Of a stretch of DNA of 64,000 bases, positions 24,601 to 37,094 are shown piece by piece; within the stretch, counting starts at the first letter, position 1; every line of letters begins with the position of its first letter. Source of the DNA: Ipomoea triloba. Lineage: Eukaryota; Streptophyta; Magnoliopsida; Solanales; Convolvulaceae. The DNA lies in the NCBI RefSeq assembly GCF_003576645.1, contig NC_044917.1, positions 1,086,438 through 1,150,437 on the forward strand. The letters are read 5' to 3'. Below the pieces are notes generated by a model. The model worked only from the letters and a program-made list of their open reading frames with translations. It did not search any database and was not told where the DNA came from. The translations under genes and the position numbers were made by a program.

Positions 24601-27063
24601 ATGATGGAGCAACAGCCGGCGCAGGAGGGAGGAGCCTTGGTGGTGGCGTCGCCGGCGCCGCCGAAACGGACGTTAGCGCCGCCGACGTCGCTCGCGCCCG
24701 GCTTCCGGTTTCACCCCACCGACGAGGAGCTCGTCCGGTACTATCTCCGACGCCGGGCATGCGGCAAACCTTTCCGCTTTCAAGCCGTTTCTGAAATCGA
24801 CGTCTACAAATCTGAACCCTGGGAACTCGCAGGTTTTTTTTTTTTTTTTTTTAATCTCCATTTTCTGATTTTTTTCAATTTTATTTGAAATTTATTTTTA
24901 ATTTTATTGTTTGGGTTCTGTTTGCCGGATCTATGTGGTGTTCCCAGTGTTACTCGTGCTGATTATTTACCTCTATTTTGATTTTTTGGTTATTTTTTAA
25001 ATGAAATTTGGTTTTTTTTTTTACTCTGTGTAAAATTAAATTATGGCTGCTTTTTAAAGACTGGAATTAAGATCATTTCTAATTTTCTATCAGTAATAGG
25101 TGAGGTTAAAAAGTAGGAATGGAGCTGTAAAGCGTTGAAATGGAATAAAAAATGATATCTTTATGGTTGGAATGCTGTAAAGTTTGGAGCTTTTAGTATC
25201 TTGGCACAGTTTGATTTCCCTTTTGGGGGGTTTGAGAAAAATAATGATAACAATTATTCTCTGTAATCATAGTAAGATAGTCTTGTGGACATTCCAGTTT
25301 GCAGGCATGTGTGTCTCTGAGGAAGATTATATATTTGTAGTGCCGTGCAGAGCTTTAAGATTCTCGGTTATTGTTTTGAGCTCACTTTTGCATATTTCCC
25401 GTGTCGGTTTCTTGATTGTGTTATGCGTGGTTTAGGATTTGACGATTTGTTTATGATTGCTGGAATCGAAACGTGTGAAGGTGGAATTGGGTTGAGAAGG
25501 ATTGTTATTGCTTGCTTAAAGTTAATTTGGTTCTTATGCATATTTTAGGATTCGTTTATGATTGCTGGAATCGAACCGTGTGAAAGTGGAATTGGATTGG
25601 GATTGCGATTGGTTACTCAAAGTTAATTTGTTCCCAACAGTGTAAATGTTGATTTCTTGCTTTATGTTAGTGTAGTGGTGTAAAAGAGGTGTGGAATGTA
25701 AAAGTAATTTCCGAGGAATGAACGTAGCAAATGTGAATGGAATTGGCTGTTTTAATTGTGATTCCTTTCAGACCTCAATTATGTACGTAGTGCTTTGCGA
25801 TGCAGTGACGTGTTTGCTGCATTATGTGATATTTTTGTTGAATTTTTGGCTGCTTTAAAAGGGTTGGTTTGTCTTGTTATTCATAATATGCAGAATATTC
25901 GTATCTGAAGACTAGAGATCTAGAATGGTACTTTTTTAGCCCTGTAGATCGTAAGTACGGGAATGGGTCTCGGCTCAACAGAGCCACTGGTAAAGGCTAT
26001 TGGAAGGCCACTGGGAAGGATCGCCCTGTCCGTCATAAGTCTCAGACAGTAGGAATGAAGAAAACACTCGTTTTCCATTGTGGACGAGCTCCAGATGGAA
26101 AGAGGACGAATTGGGTTATGCATGAGTACAGACTCACCGATAATGAATTAGTGGAAGCTGGGGTAACTCAGGTAAAAAAAAAAAAATCTATTTATTGCAT
26201 ATTTGATACTATTTCGAGAATTTGGAATCTCAAATGATATTTGTTTTGCGAGGAAAGGATGCTTTTGTGCTATGTAGAATTTTCCAAAAAAGTGCTTTGG
26301 GACCTCCTAATGGTGATAGGTATGCACCCTTTGTTGAGGAAGAGTGGGATGATGGTAAGGCTCTTGTGGTTCCCGGAGGAGTAGCCGAAGATGATGTAGC
26401 CAATGGTGATGATGCTCGAGTTGATGGCAACGACCTCGACCAGGTTTGTTAATTGAATGAGTCCATTTTCTTTCCGCATTGGTGCTCGTAATTATTCATT
26501 GGCACGGCCTTGAATTGTATTTAACGCGTACTCTTAAATGTTGGCCACGATTGCAGGGTGCTCTATGCAAGGCTCCCGAGAGTCCAGTTGAACCATTGTC
26601 CCTTTCATTTGTTTGCAAAAGAGAGAGATCGGAGGAGGATCCTGAACCCCTCTCTCTGGCCCAAAGCAAAAGATCGAAGCAGGATTGCCCTAGCTCGAGC
26701 CACGCAAATGGCTCGGAAGATTCAACTACCACAAGTCAGGATCCTCCAACCATGATGATGACGACAAATGATTCTTCCCCCGTTCTCTTAGAATTCCCGT
26801 TGCTGGACCCCACTGAACCCAGGGAGAACCAGCCTACAAACGCCCCTACTTTCGACTCCTCCACCCTCGAGAAATCAGTGCCTCCCGGATACCTCAAGTT
26901 CATTAGCAACTTGGAGAACGAGATCCTGAACGTGTCCATGGAGAGAGAGACACTGAAGATCGAAGTAATGAGGGCACAAGCCATGATCAACATCCTTCAA
27001 TCGCGCATCGACCTTTTGAACAAGGAGAACGAGGACCTTAGACGAGTTGTCCGAGGGGGTTAA
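24601..27063 (+). CDS. NAC052: NAC transcription factor, NAC050/NAC052-like, soluble
   Basis: Four exons: 24601-24832, 25894-26171, 26258-26443 and 26557-27063, giving 400 residues. The N-terminal NAC DNA-binding domain spans about residues 31-181 with all subdomains: [57 protein letters not shown] and NWVMHEYRL. After it come an acidic [11 protein letters not shown] motif, a basic patch (CKRERS...QSKRSKQ) and a C-terminal heptad-rich helix at about 346-400 ([19 protein letters not shown]..., [13 protein letters not shown]). This C-terminal arrangement matches Arabidopsis NAC050/NAC052, which associate with the histone demethylase JMJ14 and repress target genes. There is no membrane segment. 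MetMet starts the frame; either could be used. Intron positions in the NAC domain equal those of the next gene, a NAC053/078-type. NAC082-type is a less likely alternative. Confidence 0.9.
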
Positions 27064-28934
27064 GCTAGTAGAAGCCGTGTTTCCTATTTGCTAGCTTTTT
27101 GTAGTTCTACATCTCAGATGGCATCGGGAAGTGGAAGAAGACAAGCAAAGCGATGCTGGAGATGATGTTCTACTTCATCCGTCGACAACTCTGTAATATA
27201 TGTGTAATAGTTGACTGAGTACATGAACCAGATGTGCCAGTAGCTATGAATATAAGCAGTGTTTCCTGAACAGTTGCAATAATCCTCAGATGTTTCAATC
27301 TTTTTAGCCGAAACCTTAAAATGTTCTGTTGGGATTGTGCATGGTGGAAGTGGTTCACTGTGTTTTTTTAAACAATTACATGGTCTCGAGGAGTTTAGCT
27401 CAATGATTCAAGAGTCATCACTGAAAATATGTAGGTTACTGAGACTCAGTCTTAAAAATTGATCAGAAGTGATGAAGACTTTTTGTATAGCATGTGTGGA
27501 AACTGAGCGTAGAAACATGATAGACGTGATACACGAATGTCTTATCGGGTCATCCCAAACATGTCTTATCGGATCATCCCAAACAGTCGCGGGTCATCCC
27601 AAACATGTCTTATCGGACCATCGGGTCATCCCAAACATGTCTTATCGGATCATCCCAAACAGTATTAGGGATGATGATGAATCATATTAACTTGATCCTC
27701 GTTAACTATTCAAAAAATGTAAATGTATGTTTATATATATATATAAGAATAAATATAATGTATGGAGTATTAAAATTGATATCGTCCAACATCGTTGACG
27801 TAGGCTCTTACGTCACAGCTCCGATGATAAGTGGCAGTGCCTTCACGGAGAAGGAAGTCAGAAATGGCGTCCACCTTCTTCACCTTAATCTTCTATTTCT
27901 TGCTAGGTAAGCAAGCTTCTCTTTCGTGGAATGTATATAAAGCCCATGGATAATTTCACTTCAGCCCTTCAATTTTATATCGCTGAAGTCCCTGCGCTTT
28001 TAAATTTCATATTTCAGTCCTCGACTTTCATTCATTTTTAGACTTTTAATCCATCTACTATACGATGCATGGGATACGGTGAAGCAATTCTAGTTAACAA
28101 GATGCAAATCGGGGGGACAAGTGGAGTTGGAGAAGGTGCTTCCATCTTTATTCAAATAATAGTGTATTATAGATTATTACAAAATTTAAATTATTCGGTG
28201 TAAGAGATAAGTAAATTGTCATAAAATAAGTTAAAGATATTTTGTTTTGCTAATCGCAATTAAAAAGGGACATTTAGGGCATATAATTCTTAATGGAATC
28301 TTTATATATATAAAGGGGTGGGGTGGGGAAGGAGCGCAGTTGTTCTATCCTTGTATATAAGTGCGTAGTAATGAAATATTTTTCGTATTATAATACAAAG
28401 CTATTCCTGAGTGTTTAGGAATAACTAACACCAGTAACCTCTTAGGAATAGCTATTCCCCTACAAAGTGAATAGTTCATTCGTAGAAATGTTATTCTCAG
28501 ATTAAAAGTTCAAAATAAATAGTGAAATAGGTTTATTTATAAAAAATATTATTTTATTTCTGACATATTTTATGAAGTAAACATGCGGTTAGGGCTGTAA
28601 TACGGTTATGACGGTTGAAATCAGAGTATCAAACCTGATCAAACAAAATGAATAAACCATGACGGACCCAAATAGACAAAATAAACATAAGATGATTTCT
28701 AGAATCTTCATCAGTATTTTGACACGTAGTAGACCATTTTTCGGCGTAAACGGTAAACCGCAAGTTGTCACGAGCTACGTCACCTGCTATTGACCCACAA
28801 ATTTAAAGAAAGTTTTTTTTTTTTTTTTTTTTGGAAAACAAATTTAAAGAAAGTTAAGAATATCAACAACGAAAATATCTAATCTAAAACACCAAATAAA
28901 GAGGGAAATAGCTCATAATTAATAAGTAATACGG
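27064..28934. other. Intergenic between the two NAC genes, first part
   Basis: It begins with the 3' UTR region of the upstream NAC gene. It carries a minisatellite at 27539-27662 and otherwise AT-rich sequence. No gene seen. Confidence 0.45.
27539..27662. repeat. Minisatellite, 'gtcttatcgg(a/g)tcatcccaaaca' units
   Basis: The phrase 'catcccaaaca' appears five times and 'tcttatcgg' four times in about 120 bp. They form a higher-order pattern in which a unit pair, ending in 'cagt', is itself repeated. Confidence 0.85.
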
Positions 28935-29075
28935 CCAAAGGCCCTGTGGTCAAGCGGCATGAAGTGATTCTCCCAAGTGGGAGGTCATGGGTTCGCCCCT
29001 CAGTGGGGGCAATGTTGACTTTGTTGGGCTTCAGTAGGTTGAGAAAAGTATATGGACAGATACTACATCAAAAAA
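28935..29075 (+). mobile_element. tRNA-derived SINE with 14-bp target-site duplication
   Basis: Perfect direct repeats AATAAGTAATACGG (28921-28934 and 29076-29089) bound a 141-bp element. Its 5' part looks like a tRNA with an internal pol III promoter: an A-box-like 'gtggtcaagcgg' and a B-box-like 'gggttcgcccc'. The 3' end is a short A-tract after 'ctacatc'. The duplication length and A-rich tail fit LINE-driven insertion. No coding capacity. Confidence 0.88.
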
Positions 29076-29277
29076 AATAAGTAATACGGAGTAGTAATTT
29101 TGTATTTATAAAAAATATAATTATTAAATAACGAGATAAATCTTCTGTCATTATATGATGATGTACAATAGATATTAATTCAATGGTAAATTAATATTTT
29201 ACCCTTCTAATTATATTATTACTACTGCTACTACTATACCACCACCACTACTATTATTATAGGGACATTTTAATTTT

Positions 29278-29807
29278 GAGTTAATACCCAATATAGTCCT
29301 CGACTATAGTGGTTTTACTCAATTTAGTCCTAAATGACTTTTTGTGCTTAATTTAGTCCTCAACTTTGATGATTTTACACAATTTAGCCCTCTTGTAAAA
29401 AATTATGTTAGTTGACTGTTAGAAATAGGGCCATTATGGTAACTTCTCACCATTCATCCCATTTGGGATGATTCCTTATTCTTCTCCTTATTAAGATCAA
29501 CGCAAAAATGCAAATTTTCATACCAAATCAGCTTCAACCCTAAATAAATAAATACAGAGTAAATAAATATTTAGGTATAAAGATTTACATTTCTGTGTGG
29601 ATCTTAATAAGGGGAAGAAGCAAATGGGACGAATGATGAGAAATTACCATTAGGACCCTATTTCTAAGCGTCAACTAACAGAATTTTTAACAAAGAACTA
29701 AATTGGGTAAAATCATTAAAGTCGAGGACTAAATTGAGCACAAAAAGTCATTTAGGACTAAATTGAGTAAAACCACTATAGTCGATGACTATATTGGGTA
29801 TTAACTC
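29278..29807. mobile_element. Foldback (long-TIR) Mutator-type MITE with 10-bp target duplication
   Basis: The element begins GAGTTAATACCCAATATAG and ends with the inverse. About 220 bases at each end pair with each other with scattered mismatches, leaving a short centre near 29510-29590. A perfect 10-bp direct repeat TTTTAATTTT flanks it (29268-29277 and 29808-29817). G...C ends and a 9-11 bp duplication point to the Mutator superfamily. No transposase is encoded. Confidence 0.88.
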
Positions 29808-29817
29808 TTTTAATTTT

Positions 29818-30875
29818 TATTTACTTCTTTCTTTTTTCTCAATTCCCAATCATTATATTTTTTCATACCAAATAATGTAATTTAAATTTTCACATTATTA
29901 TTTTCTCACATAAGTACAAATTTTCATCCTTCATTCCAACTAAACACTCTATTAAACCTATCGCGTAATAAGTGGTGTCCTATTCTAATACACACTAGAC
30001 CATGATTTAATATTAAAGAGTGGAGTTAACACCAACTTAGATTATTGTTTCGCTGGCACTTCATATATGGTTTTTCAATGAGTAATACCATCACTATATT
30101 CATTTGCTCTTACCTCGACATTTTGCAATCCTTCACTAATACCCCAATAATGACAATTAAGCATTTCAAGTACCTTTTTAGGATCCAACGCTTACCATAA
30201 CGTTAAAAGTTATAAGTTTTAATAAAGGCGTGCGTTTATTTTTGTATACCATCAAACTTTTGAGAGGGTAGTGAATTTTTTTATTCACGGACATTCTCAC
30301 AACAATCTCCAACTTTATCATTCACCAACCTTATGCCTAATTGCTGATTTTGACCATTTAGTCTACCATATATTGTAGTCTTATGACATCACTATTATAT
30401 TAAAGAACCATACTAAATACCTTGTAATCTCATAACATCACTGTTACCGTGCCGGCCCAACAAAGCTTGTGATGAGATTTGATCCCTGACTTATTATTCA
30501 AACTTTATCACTGTGACCAATTTAACTCTATACGCAGGCTAGATATTAGATACTCTCTCATATAATAGTAGTTAGATTAGATTTGTCACCAAAAGGAAAA
30601 GAAGGCAGTAAACACGCATATTAGGTTTTTATTATACGGAATACAAGTTTCCAAAAAAATTATACGGAAAACAAAAACTAATTATAAAACTCTTAAATAT
30701 AATGAGTCCTGCCTGGGACGGACTGACCTAACCAATGCAATCCCTTTTCCTTTTTCCAGCTCTACATTAACAATCGCCAAACTCAGAATCTCTCTTTCTC
30801 TCTCTATAATTCGTCTCTTCTCTTCAATTACACGGTGTTAAAACCTAGAGTGATTCATAGTTTTGGAATAGTTTC
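29818..30875. other. Intergenic and promoter of the NAC053/078-like gene
   Basis: AT-rich sequence without genes. The last 100 bases contain a CT-rich leader (about 30788-30805) ahead of the NAC start. Confidence 0.45.
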
Positions 30876-33800
30876 ATGGAATCCAGAGGGTCGTCGCAGC
30901 TATTGGCGCCGGGGTTCCGGTTCCACCCCACCGACGAGGAGCTCGTCTTCTACTATCTCCGGCGTAAGGTTTGCGCTAAGCCCCTCCGCTTTGATGCCAT
31001 CTCCGAGATCGATATCTACAAGGTCGAGCCTTGGGATCTCCCAGGTACCCGCTTCTAGAACCTTCTTTTTTCTCTTTCGCTGTATACACGCACGTGATTA
31101 TCAGTCTCGGTGAACTGTATTATTAAAAGGCGGCGCCTTTCGTGTTTGAACCAGGATCTGAGCTATAGTCTTAGCGTTTACGAGGAATTTAGGTATAACT
31201 AGTTGAAAAGAATGATGACCGAGGTGTAGTGAGCTAATATAGAGTTATCGGTGTTTCCCTTTTAGAATTTAGGGTTATATCATCTAAATGACGCACTAAT
31301 CTTGAGTTTCCAGGGTTAATCACTGCTTTTGCTTAAGAATATGGATTTTTTAAAATTTTGTTGTCGAGGAATATGTTTAATTTGGGTTTTTCTGATATAG
31401 GGGATTTTCATTGGTCACGCTATGGACTAATGAGATGTATACTACTATACTGAGGATTTTGTTGATGAAGGTTGTACTATAAAGCATAATCTCCCTTCTG
31501 GAGTTGTTCCCCAAATTAATGAAAAGCTTTTTCCTTTGTAAGACAGGTTGCTCAGTATAACTGTTATCTCATTTGCTGTAGAAAACTCAAAAGGCATTTG
31601 AATTTCTGAAATTTATATTGTTATTTGAGTGATTGGTACTTTGGGATCACAAAGGAGGTTTAGGACTATAATCTCATATTTTTATTTAATATTGGAAGAG
31701 TGTAGGATGTGCTATGGTTACAATTCCTTAATAAATTTATCAACATTATCTACTAAGTTGTTGAAGCATTTTTTGTATCATATAAAGAGGTATATAAAGA
31801 CTCCACCTATAGAAACTAATGTTGTATTATCCCATCCTGTTTATGTTAAGTAGAATATTTATTAACTTCTTTACTGATCTTTAGCATACAATGACTCAGA
31901 TTTATTTTCAAATTATTCTAATTTTGGGGGTGTAATTGTGTCATGCCATCAGGTATGTCAAGGCTGAAGACCAGAGATCTCGAGTGGTACTTCTTCAGTA
32001 TGCTTGATAAGAAGTATGGCAATGGTTCAAGGACTAACCGGGCAACTGAAAAAGGGTACTGGAAGACTACTGGGAAGGATAGGGCTGTCAATCATCGGTC
32101 TAAGGTTGTGGGGATGAAGAAGACTCTGGTATATCATAGTGGTCGGGCTCCAAGAGGTCAGAGAAGTAATTGGGTGATGCATGAATACAGGCTTGTAGAT
32201 GAGGATTTAAGTAAAGCTGGAATTGTTCAGGTTTGCATAGTAAATTCATGTACAAGCACACATTTTTCATTGTTCTACTTGTTTTACATAAAACTGGGTG
32301 AAATCATCCTCTTCTATCCTCTGATCCTTTCTTCCCAACAAGAGGTGGAAAAGAAACCTTTTATATCTTTGTAAGCTGTCCATAGCAAAAACAATAGAGG
32401 AAAACCCCTGTCTTAATTTTTATCTGGGTGTGTATGTTTTGTTTTTAACTTTCCTCAATTGTCTCATTTATTTTTTTATTTTTTATTTTTTTGTGGAGAA
32501 GGATGCATTTGTTTTGTGTAGAGTATTTCAAAAAAGCGGGGCAGGGCCAAAGAATGGGGAACAGTATGGAGCACCTTTCGTGGAGGAAGAGTGGGAGGAT
32601 GATGAGATAGCAATGGTCCCTAAGGCAGATTTGCCTGAGGAAGCAGAACTTGCAGATGATATCTTTCTGGATGGAGATGACCTTGAGCAGGTTTGATTTC
32701 TCTTCTAGAGCTGCATTATATATTTCTCATCTATATTTTATTTTTTAATATGTTCAAATTCTCTCTTAAAAATATGTATAGTGGTAAACAAATGGCAGTA
32801 TTATTACAAATGAGCACACCATGATCACTATTTAAGGTGTGGTGGGAGTGGGAGTTGAGATAAAATTTTAGTAGTGTAATCTGAAACTTAGTTGTTTTTT
32901 TTTGTTTTTTTTTTTTTTTGAGGAAAAAACTTAGTCGTTGTATTTCCTATTTGATAAGATGAATACAAGAGAACCCTATTTGTTGGTGGTGTGCTTATAT
33001 TTTAATATGCTTGATGCTTTGACCAGATTCTTGGGGCAGACATTCCCATAGACGGTGCTCTGGTTCCTGTGAACAATACTACTGGGAACATTGAGGACGC
33101 AGCTGCCCATGTTGAAGATTTTGAGAATATTTTGGTGGATAATGTTGAGTATCCTTGTGGACTGCAACATCCTGATGAGCCGAAGCCCTTTGATCAACCA
33201 ATTCATGATTTTGATCCCAAGCCTGTCAAACGCGAGTACATGGGCGAGTCTAGCAATAGCATGACCTCTGAAAATGTGAATTGCTTACTCAATGAACCAC
33301 TCATGGACGCTTCCGACGGATTTCAGTTCAATGATGGAACATTTCTTGAAACTAATGATCTTTCAAATCCTGTCGAAGCAAATACCTCAGGCTTCGACAT
33401 GTTTGACTTCCTTAATTTCTATGATGCCAAGGATGATTTCCAGGACGTGCTGTTCGATTCTGATATATTTATTGGAAATGATGAGTTTCTTGAAGGGCAA
33501 TCACCTTTTGCTGATAAGGTAAATTAAATTGCACATTGAACTATATGTTGCTTCGTTTAGCAGTGCAATCCTAGTGACTGCAGTTTAACTCTTGCTGTTT
33601 GACAGGATGTGTGTGACACAACTGAACAGGCTGTTTTGCCCAACGAAAAGTCCGTTGATGCTGAACATAAGAATGATATTGCATCATCGTCAAAGCCAGA
33701 GCCCACCAAATTGGGATCAGGTAGGATAAGAATGCCTTGGCAGTCGAAAGCTTTTGTTTTACTGAGAAATCAAACTTCTCCATTTCATTGTTGAGATTAT

Positions 33801-34205
33801 TTCTCATTTTTTTCCTTTTTTTTTTTTTTTTGCTTCACAGACTTCCAACATCCATTTATCAAGCAGGCCAGCCAAATGTTGGGGAACATACCCGCTCCTC
33901 CAGCGTTCGCATCAGAGTTCCCAAAAGATGCAGCTCTGCGCCTCAATGCAGCAACCCAAGCATCCAGCTCAGTGCACGTTACTGCTGGTCTGATTCAAAT
34001 CAGCGACCTGACTCTCGGCAGCAAGCATGGCAATTACAACATCATCCTTTCTTTCGACTTCTTACAAGGCGCACAAAGTCCAGCCAGCTTGGAACCAGTC
34101 GGCCATGGGAAGATGCTATCTGGGGGTTGGCTCTACTTTCTTCTCTTCTGGGTTCTAATCCTCTCCATTTCCTTCAAGGTTGGAACCTTCATCTATGCCA
34201 GGTAA
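30876..34205 (+). CDS. NAC053: Membrane-tethered NAC transcription factor (NTL), NAC053/NAC078-like
   Basis: Six exons: 30876-31044, 31953-32230, 32502-32690, 33027-33518, 33606-33720 and 33841-34205, giving 535 residues. The NAC domain (about 10-160) has [63 protein letters not shown] and NWVMHEYRL. It is followed by [21 protein letters not shown], an acidic middle region, [14 protein letters not shown], and a C-terminal membrane helix (about 511-532, [19 protein letters not shown]) ending YAR. This matches Arabidopsis NAC053/NAC078. Those factors are held at membranes, released on stress and activate proteasome subunit genes. The tail anchor implies that a cytosolic fragment must be cut loose to reach the nucleus. 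The first three coding exons correspond to those of the NAC upstream (exon 2 is 278 nt in both), indicating an old tandem duplication. Confidence 0.93.
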
Positions 34206-34824
34206 TGTTATGCATCATCATCAGGGAATTGGAACTTTTGCTGCAACATTCCCAGGACTTGTGTTACTGCTCTGAACTTGGTATCTATTTAGGTGCTGGT
34301 AGGGGATTTTGAGTACATTTGTTACTATTAGTGGTAACAAATTGTCTGAAACACAGTACACGTCGGACTGGTGACGTAGCTTTCTCAGGGTTTTGTGAAT
34401 TGGAAAAGCTTTAACAGCCTAAAAGTTAGTCAAATATATATCATAGAACTTGCTGGTTCTATATTTACTCCCTTAACTTGTAACTTTTTATCTGATTGAT
34501 AGCGTTATATTACACTTTGATTTACTTCGCTATATATGAAATTGATGTATAGATTGAAGATACATAAAGAATTACAAGAAAACTAGTATGACTTTGTCTC
34601 TGAACAAGAAATTCTATCATCTCAAATAATCCATTACAAGTCCAAATGTTAAGGAGATATCTTTCCAAGTTCTGTTCAAATGTGCACCAATTCATTCCTC
34701 AACTACACAAGTATGAAAGAGCATTTTCCGAGAAATTATAAACCACAAGGCTAAAAATACTGAAACTTGGCTTAACATGAACAATAGCCTCTGCAGGTCT
34801 CACTAACTACAACACAATGCATTC
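34206..34824. other. Convergent 3' region between NAC and SmF genes
   Basis: This should hold the 3' UTRs of the NAC gene (+) and SmF (-). No other feature seen. Confidence 0.5.
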
Positions 34825-36941
34825 CTACTCACGATCATCCGCATCTTCCACTTCTTCATCCTCGGGTACTCCACGAAGATAAAGGACATTATTACATCTG
34901 TAGGAGGACAATGTGATTGAGATTAACAAAGAAACAAATGGATGTAAAATTTTCCTAGTGCACGTCCACTACTCAAACGGATAGTAACTTTCACGGCTCT
35001 GGTTTAAAATGGATGATCGAACTTTCATGTACTATCGTATGTCCCATTGATATACAAAGTTGAAATTAATCCATCTGAAAGAGAACTGTGTGTTCTATTT
35101 GCTGGATATCGAACTAAAGGCATGGTGACCATGCACAAGAACAGTGATATGAATTATGAAATTATGCAATCCAAGGATTGAAGGAAGAAAATGTATCAAT
35201 CATGGAAATATACCTGATCAGGATCTCTCCAAGGGTGCCAGTGCATTGTCCATCAATATATTCTTCTGCATTAGCTAGCTGAAAAAAGGATAACAGATCC
35301 AAAAGATGAAAACTGGAAAATTACTAAGAACTTGAGAAATATAAGAATTGCCATATCTTCAGAGTTTTATTCTTGTTACTCAATATGAGAGCAAGGTGAA
35401 ACTGCTAAATGCTTCAATACGCTAAATAACAGTATTTCTGAGCACACATTAGTATACATGGATAAACACTTATTTTTAAAAATGAAAAAATCAAGTGAAT
35501 TTGGATACACAGTATTACCTGCAAGTTCATGTATGAATCAACAGAGACAAGAAACCCTGAAACAAAAAAGACAGAAAAGGGTTTGAAAATGTATCCACTT
35601 TTAACTCACCTCCAAAACCTAAATTAAGATTTAAGAATGAGAAGAATAGCACCTTTGTACTCCATCCCCCACTTGAGTTTTACCATGACAGGCTTTCCAG
35701 TCAAATTGTTCAAGAATGGCTTGGGATTAACTGGTACAGTCTGGAACAAGAATGTAATAAAAAAGTTCTCAGAATCAGTCTTCACTTCAGTCTGATTTCA
35801 ATTTGGGAATATTGATAACTTCTTAGACAGAGTAAGAGAACTCAAGCTTATTTTATTTATAACCAGATACATATACTTTCATCTGATGGTACACAAATGT
35901 GTAGCAATGGCACAATAGAAATTAGGAGGTAATAGACAAATATAACAAAAATAATCAAAATTAAAATAATGTTACCCAAGAGCCCAAAAACATCTAAGTT
36001 GAAAAAAAAAAGGTACTTAGAGAAGGCAAATATTTCTTTCATCTCACATATGAACTCTGTAGTACAACCCAAGAACATCTAGGGTTGAATAGAAAATGTC
36101 GTTATATGCAAAAGTTCCTCTTTGTTTTTTGCAACATATGACAACCTAAGCACTTTTAGCATTGAAAAAATAGTGTTTCAAGTGGACAAAGATTTCTTTT
36201 ACCCTATAAGAAGGCTTAGCTCAGGTAAGACACATTCTCAACTCTTTGAACCTTTACTCCACAATCTTCTCTAATTACCCTTATACACAAACACATGTTT
36301 TCTACTCTACCCAAGAGCTGTAGCTCTGTAATGCTCAAGTTCTTTCCATAACAGATTCTAAGAATATGACACAAAGAGGATCACCACAACTAATCATCTC
36401 ATGCTCATGAGAACACCACAAATCAAAATCCTCCCCAGTGTCAAATGGCAACCTCGAGAGAAGGCCAAAAAAAGGATAAAGCAACATTTTATAAATGCAA
36501 ACAGCATTCTCATATCATTTCCTTTTATAAATGTGCATAGCCCCATCTACCAAAACATAAGAACTTTCCGTGAAATGATACATTTTATTTCAACTGCACC
36601 CTTAACCCTAAACTCCACGGGTTTTTCACTCAAAGAAGGAAATTAAGGTCAGTTCAAATACTTCTGATTGATTCCGAGACTTAGCAAAGAGCTGCACAAA
36701 AATATTAGCAGAGTAACCTAGCCTCAAATATAGTGGAACCTTCCATAAAGATTTACGAAGCTACTACACCCAAATTTTACAACTCAAATTGTAAATAAAA
36801 ACATATTAAAAAAACGTATTTGAAGGCATTAAAATGCAAATGAACAACTACAATTCAAGTGATAAATTTTCGACGCAGAACAACTTGCCGTAAAATGAAC
36901 AATAAACGATTAGAGTACAGTAACTGAAAACTTACCGCCAT
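34825..36941 (-). CDS. SMF: Small nuclear ribonucleoprotein F (SmF)
   Basis: Five exons: 36941-36936 (only ATG GCG), 35740-35653, 35556-35519, 35278-35214 and 34897-34825, giving 89 residues, the usual length. SmF is one of seven Sm proteins forming the ring on U1, U2, U4 and U5 snRNAs in pre-mRNA splicing. The protein opens [18 protein letters not shown]. The Sm1 motif covers about 18-52 ([21 protein letters not shown]), and Sm2 has [16 protein letters not shown] (about 64-79). The tail is acidic ([11 protein letters not shown]). The first coding exon is six bases followed by a 1.2-kb intron; I placed it because family members begin Met-Ala-Thr and an ATGGCG|GTAAG donor lies there. Only about 150 bp of upstream sequence precedes the assembly gap. 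Confidence 0.92.
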
Positions 36942-37094
36942 TGGAGCTTTTCACAAAGAGCCTACGAGACGAGTTTCAAATCAGCAAAGGGTTTAGGGTT
37001 TATTTGAGAGGGGAGGAAGCGCGAGGACTTAAATCAGAAAGATGTTTTATTCAACCCGGATCCGCTAAACGTCTTTCTGGCCCTCTGACTTTCC

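Noticed and set aside
27539..27662. CRISPR-like array
   Set aside because: Repeats are short, adjacent and unevenly spaced without unique spacers, and the genome is a plant; it is a minisatellite.
28940..29012. Functional tRNA gene
   Set aside because: The A- and B-box-like motifs are present, but a proper cloverleaf is lacking. The A-tail and flanking duplication show it is a SINE.
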